Below are positions 61,529-64,000 of a DNA stretch of 64,000 nt, piece by piece (position 1 is the first letter of the stretch; each line of letters begins with the position of its first letter). The stretch comes from Mimachlamys varia. Taxonomy: Eukaryota; Mollusca; Bivalvia; Pectinida; Pectinidae. The notes below the pieces were generated by a model. That model had not been told where the DNA came from. It saw only the letters and a list, made by a program, of their open reading frames with translations, and searched no databases. The translations under genes and the position numbers were made by a program. The DNA lies in contig OX392536.1 in assembly GCA_947623455.1 (NCBI GenBank), positions 35,345,465-35,409,464 on the forward strand. Reading direction: 5' to 3'.

Positions 61529-64000
61529 CATTTCCAGGCATACTCTATAGCAACAATACCTGATGATGGCGTAATAGACAATTCAAGGCATACTCTATAG
61601 CAACAATACCTAATGATGGTGTAATAGACATTTCCAGGCATAATCTATAGCAATACCTTATGGTTGCGTAATAGACATTTCCAGGCATAATATATAGCAA
61701 CAATACCTTATGATGGCGTAATAGACATTTCCAGGCATAATCTATAGCAACAATACCTAATGATGGTGTAATAGACATTTCCAGGCATAATCTATAGCAA
61801 CAATACCTTATGATGGCGTAATAGACATTTCCAGGCATAATCTATAGCAACAATACCTTATGATGGCGTAATAGACATTTCCAGGCATACTCTATAGCAA
61901 CAATACCTTATGATGGTGTAATAGACATTTCAGGACATACTCTAGCAATACCTTATGATGGTGTAATAGACATTTCAAGGCATACTCTAGCAATACCTTA
62001 TGATGGTGTAATAGACATTTCAAGGCATACTATAGCAATACCTTATGATGGCGTAATAGACATTTCCAGGCATACTCTATAGCAACAATACCTTATGATG
62101 GCGTAATAGACATTTCCAGGCATAATCTATAGCAACAATACCTTATGATGGCGTAATAGACATTTCCAGGCATAATCTATAGCAACAATACCTTATGATG
62201 GCGTAATAGACATTTCAAGGCATACTCTACAGCAATTCCTTATGATGGTGTAATAGACATTTCAAGGCATACTCTACAACAATTCCTTATGATGGCGTAA
62301 TAGACATTTCAAGGCATACTCTACAACAATTCCTTATGATGGCGTAATAGACATTTCAAGGCATACTCTACGGCAATTCCTTATGATGGTGTAATAGACA
62401 TTTCAAGGCATACTCTACAACAATTCCTTATGATGGCGTAATAGACATTTCCAGGCATACTCTACGGCAATTCCTTATGATGGTGTAATAGACATTTCAA
62501 GGCATACTCTACAACAATTCCTTATGATGGCGTAATAGACATTTCAAGGCATACTCTACAGCAATACCTTATGATGGTGTAATAGACATTTCAAGGCATA
62601 CTCTACGGCAACAATACCTAATGATGGTGAAATAGACATTTCAATGCATACTCTATAGCAACAATACCTTATGATGGTGTAATAGATATTTCCAGGCATA
62701 CTCTACAACAACAATACCTAATGATGGCGTAATAGACATTTCAAGGCATACTCTACGGCAATACCTTGTGATGGTGTAATAGACATTTCAAGGCATACTC
62801 TACAGCAATACCTTATGATGGTAATAGACAATTCAAGGCATACTCTACAGCAACAATACCTAATGATGGTGTAATAGACATTTCCAGGCATACTCTACAG
62901 CAACAATTCCTTATGATGGTGTAATAGACATTTCATGGCATACTCTACAGCAATACCTTATGATGGTAATAGACATTTCAAGGCATACTCTATAGCAACA
63001 ATACCTTATGATGGTGTAATAGACATTTCAAGGCATACTCTATAGCAACAATACCTTATGATGGTAATAGACATTTCAAGGCATACTCTATAGCAACAAT
63101 ACCTTATGATGGTGTAATAGACATTTCAAGGCATACTCTACAGCAATACCTTATGATGGTAATAGACATTTCAAGGCATACTCTACAGCAACAATACCTT
63201 ATGATGGTAATAGACATTTCAAAGCATACTCTATAGCAACAATACTTTATGATGGCATAATAGACATTTCAGGACATACTCTACAGCAACATTTCCTTAT
63301 GATGGTGTAATAGATATTTCATGGCATACTCTACAACAATACCTAATGATGGCGTAATAGACATTTCAGGACATACTCTACGGCAATTCCTTATGATGGT
63401 GTAATAGACATTTCAGGGCATACTTTACAGCAACAATTCCTTATGATGGTGTAATAGTAATTTCAAGGCATACTCTATAACAATACCTTATGATGGTGTA
63501 ATAGACATTTCCCGGCATACTCTATAGCAACAATACCTTTTGATGGCGTAACAGACATTTCAGGACATACTTTACGGCAAGTCCTTATGATGGTGTAATA
63601 GACATTTCCAGGCATACTCTACAGCAATACCTTATGATGCCGTAATAGACATTTCAGGGCATACTCTATAGCAACAATACCTTATGATGGCATAATAGAC
63701 ATTTCAGGACATACTCTACAGCAACAATACCTAATGATGCCGTAATAGACATTTCAAGGCATACTCTATAGCAACAATACCTTATGATGGTGTAATAGAC
63801 ATTTCAAGGCATACTCTACAACAACAATACCTAATGATGCCGTAATAGACATTTCAGGGCATACTCTATAGCAACAATACCTTATGATGCCGTAATAGAC
63901 ATTTCAAGGCATACTCTACAGCAACAATACCTTATGATTGTGTAATAGACATTTCAGGACATACTCTACGGCAAGTCCTTATGATTGTGTAATAGACATT
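61529..64000. repeat. 50-bp tandem repeat, about 50 copies, right end cut by window
   Basis: The unit contains GTAATAGACATTTCCAGGCA, TACTCTATAGCAACAATACC and TTATGATGGC. Variants include a 47-base form lacking one ACA, CAATTCC for CAATACC, TCTACGGCA, and GATGGTAATAG (three bases shorter). The CAATTCC type is clustered at 62.2-62.5 kb. The array continues past the window. The minus frame at 61545-61838 is a repeat artefact with a 50-residue period. Confidence 0.95.

Overview
The window reads as eukaryotic, repeat-dominated intergenic DNA, most likely from a marine mollusc and probably a bivalve. The reasons are the absence of any long open reading frame, the low GC, a tRNA-derived SINE of the molluscan type at 1.4 kb, a TCAAGGTCATT-type interspersed repeat at 59.5 kb that I associate with molluscan genomes, many short foldback/MITE-like elements, and several poly-G tracts. 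The species cannot be told from the sequence alone. There are no bacterial-type operons, rRNA genes, CRISPR arrays or intact transposase genes.

About half of the 64 kb is tandem repeat, in nine unrelated families: 33 bp (1-495), 44 bp (2331-26616), 52 bp (30714-32066), 21 bp (38773-39421), 37 bp (42468-43803), 29 bp (two blocks, 46266-46898 and 47093-47722), 28 bp (54236-55850), 53 bp (56575-56812) and 50 bp (61529-64000, running off the edge). The 44-bp array is the largest object, about 23.1 kb of monomers or roughly 525 copies. It is built by nested higher-order duplication: 2.6-kb and 2.0-kb blocks on the left and a roughly 1.5-kb block on the right. It is broken twice by the same 580-bp foldback element, carried in a segmental duplication 3344 bp apart.

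Between the arrays lie non-autonomous elements: a SINE with an 8-bp target duplication (1.4 kb); foldbacks at 0.8, 33.3, 34.6, 40.1, 44.7 and 51.0 kb; a palindromic 191-bp MITE with a perfect 8-bp target duplication (44.9 kb, hAT-like); a 101-bp TA-flanked MITE with Tigger/pogo-like ends (56.3 kb); and two copies of a 395-bp MITE (49.8 and 50.6 kb). One 497-bp element (40657-41153) is nested cleanly inside a second palindromic element, which fixes its ends. A roughly 600-1000 bp dispersed repeat occurs as an inverted pair (47.9 and 57.6 kb), and a degenerate roughly 230-bp repeat occurs four times between 51.5 and 60.5 kb.

Coding content is minimal. The best candidate is a single 136-bp minus-strand exon (27745-27880) with good splice sites and raised third-position GC. 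A weak 85-codon cysteine-containing frame lies at 60510-60767. I assign no function to either. The remaining short open frames look like chance or repeat-driven frames.
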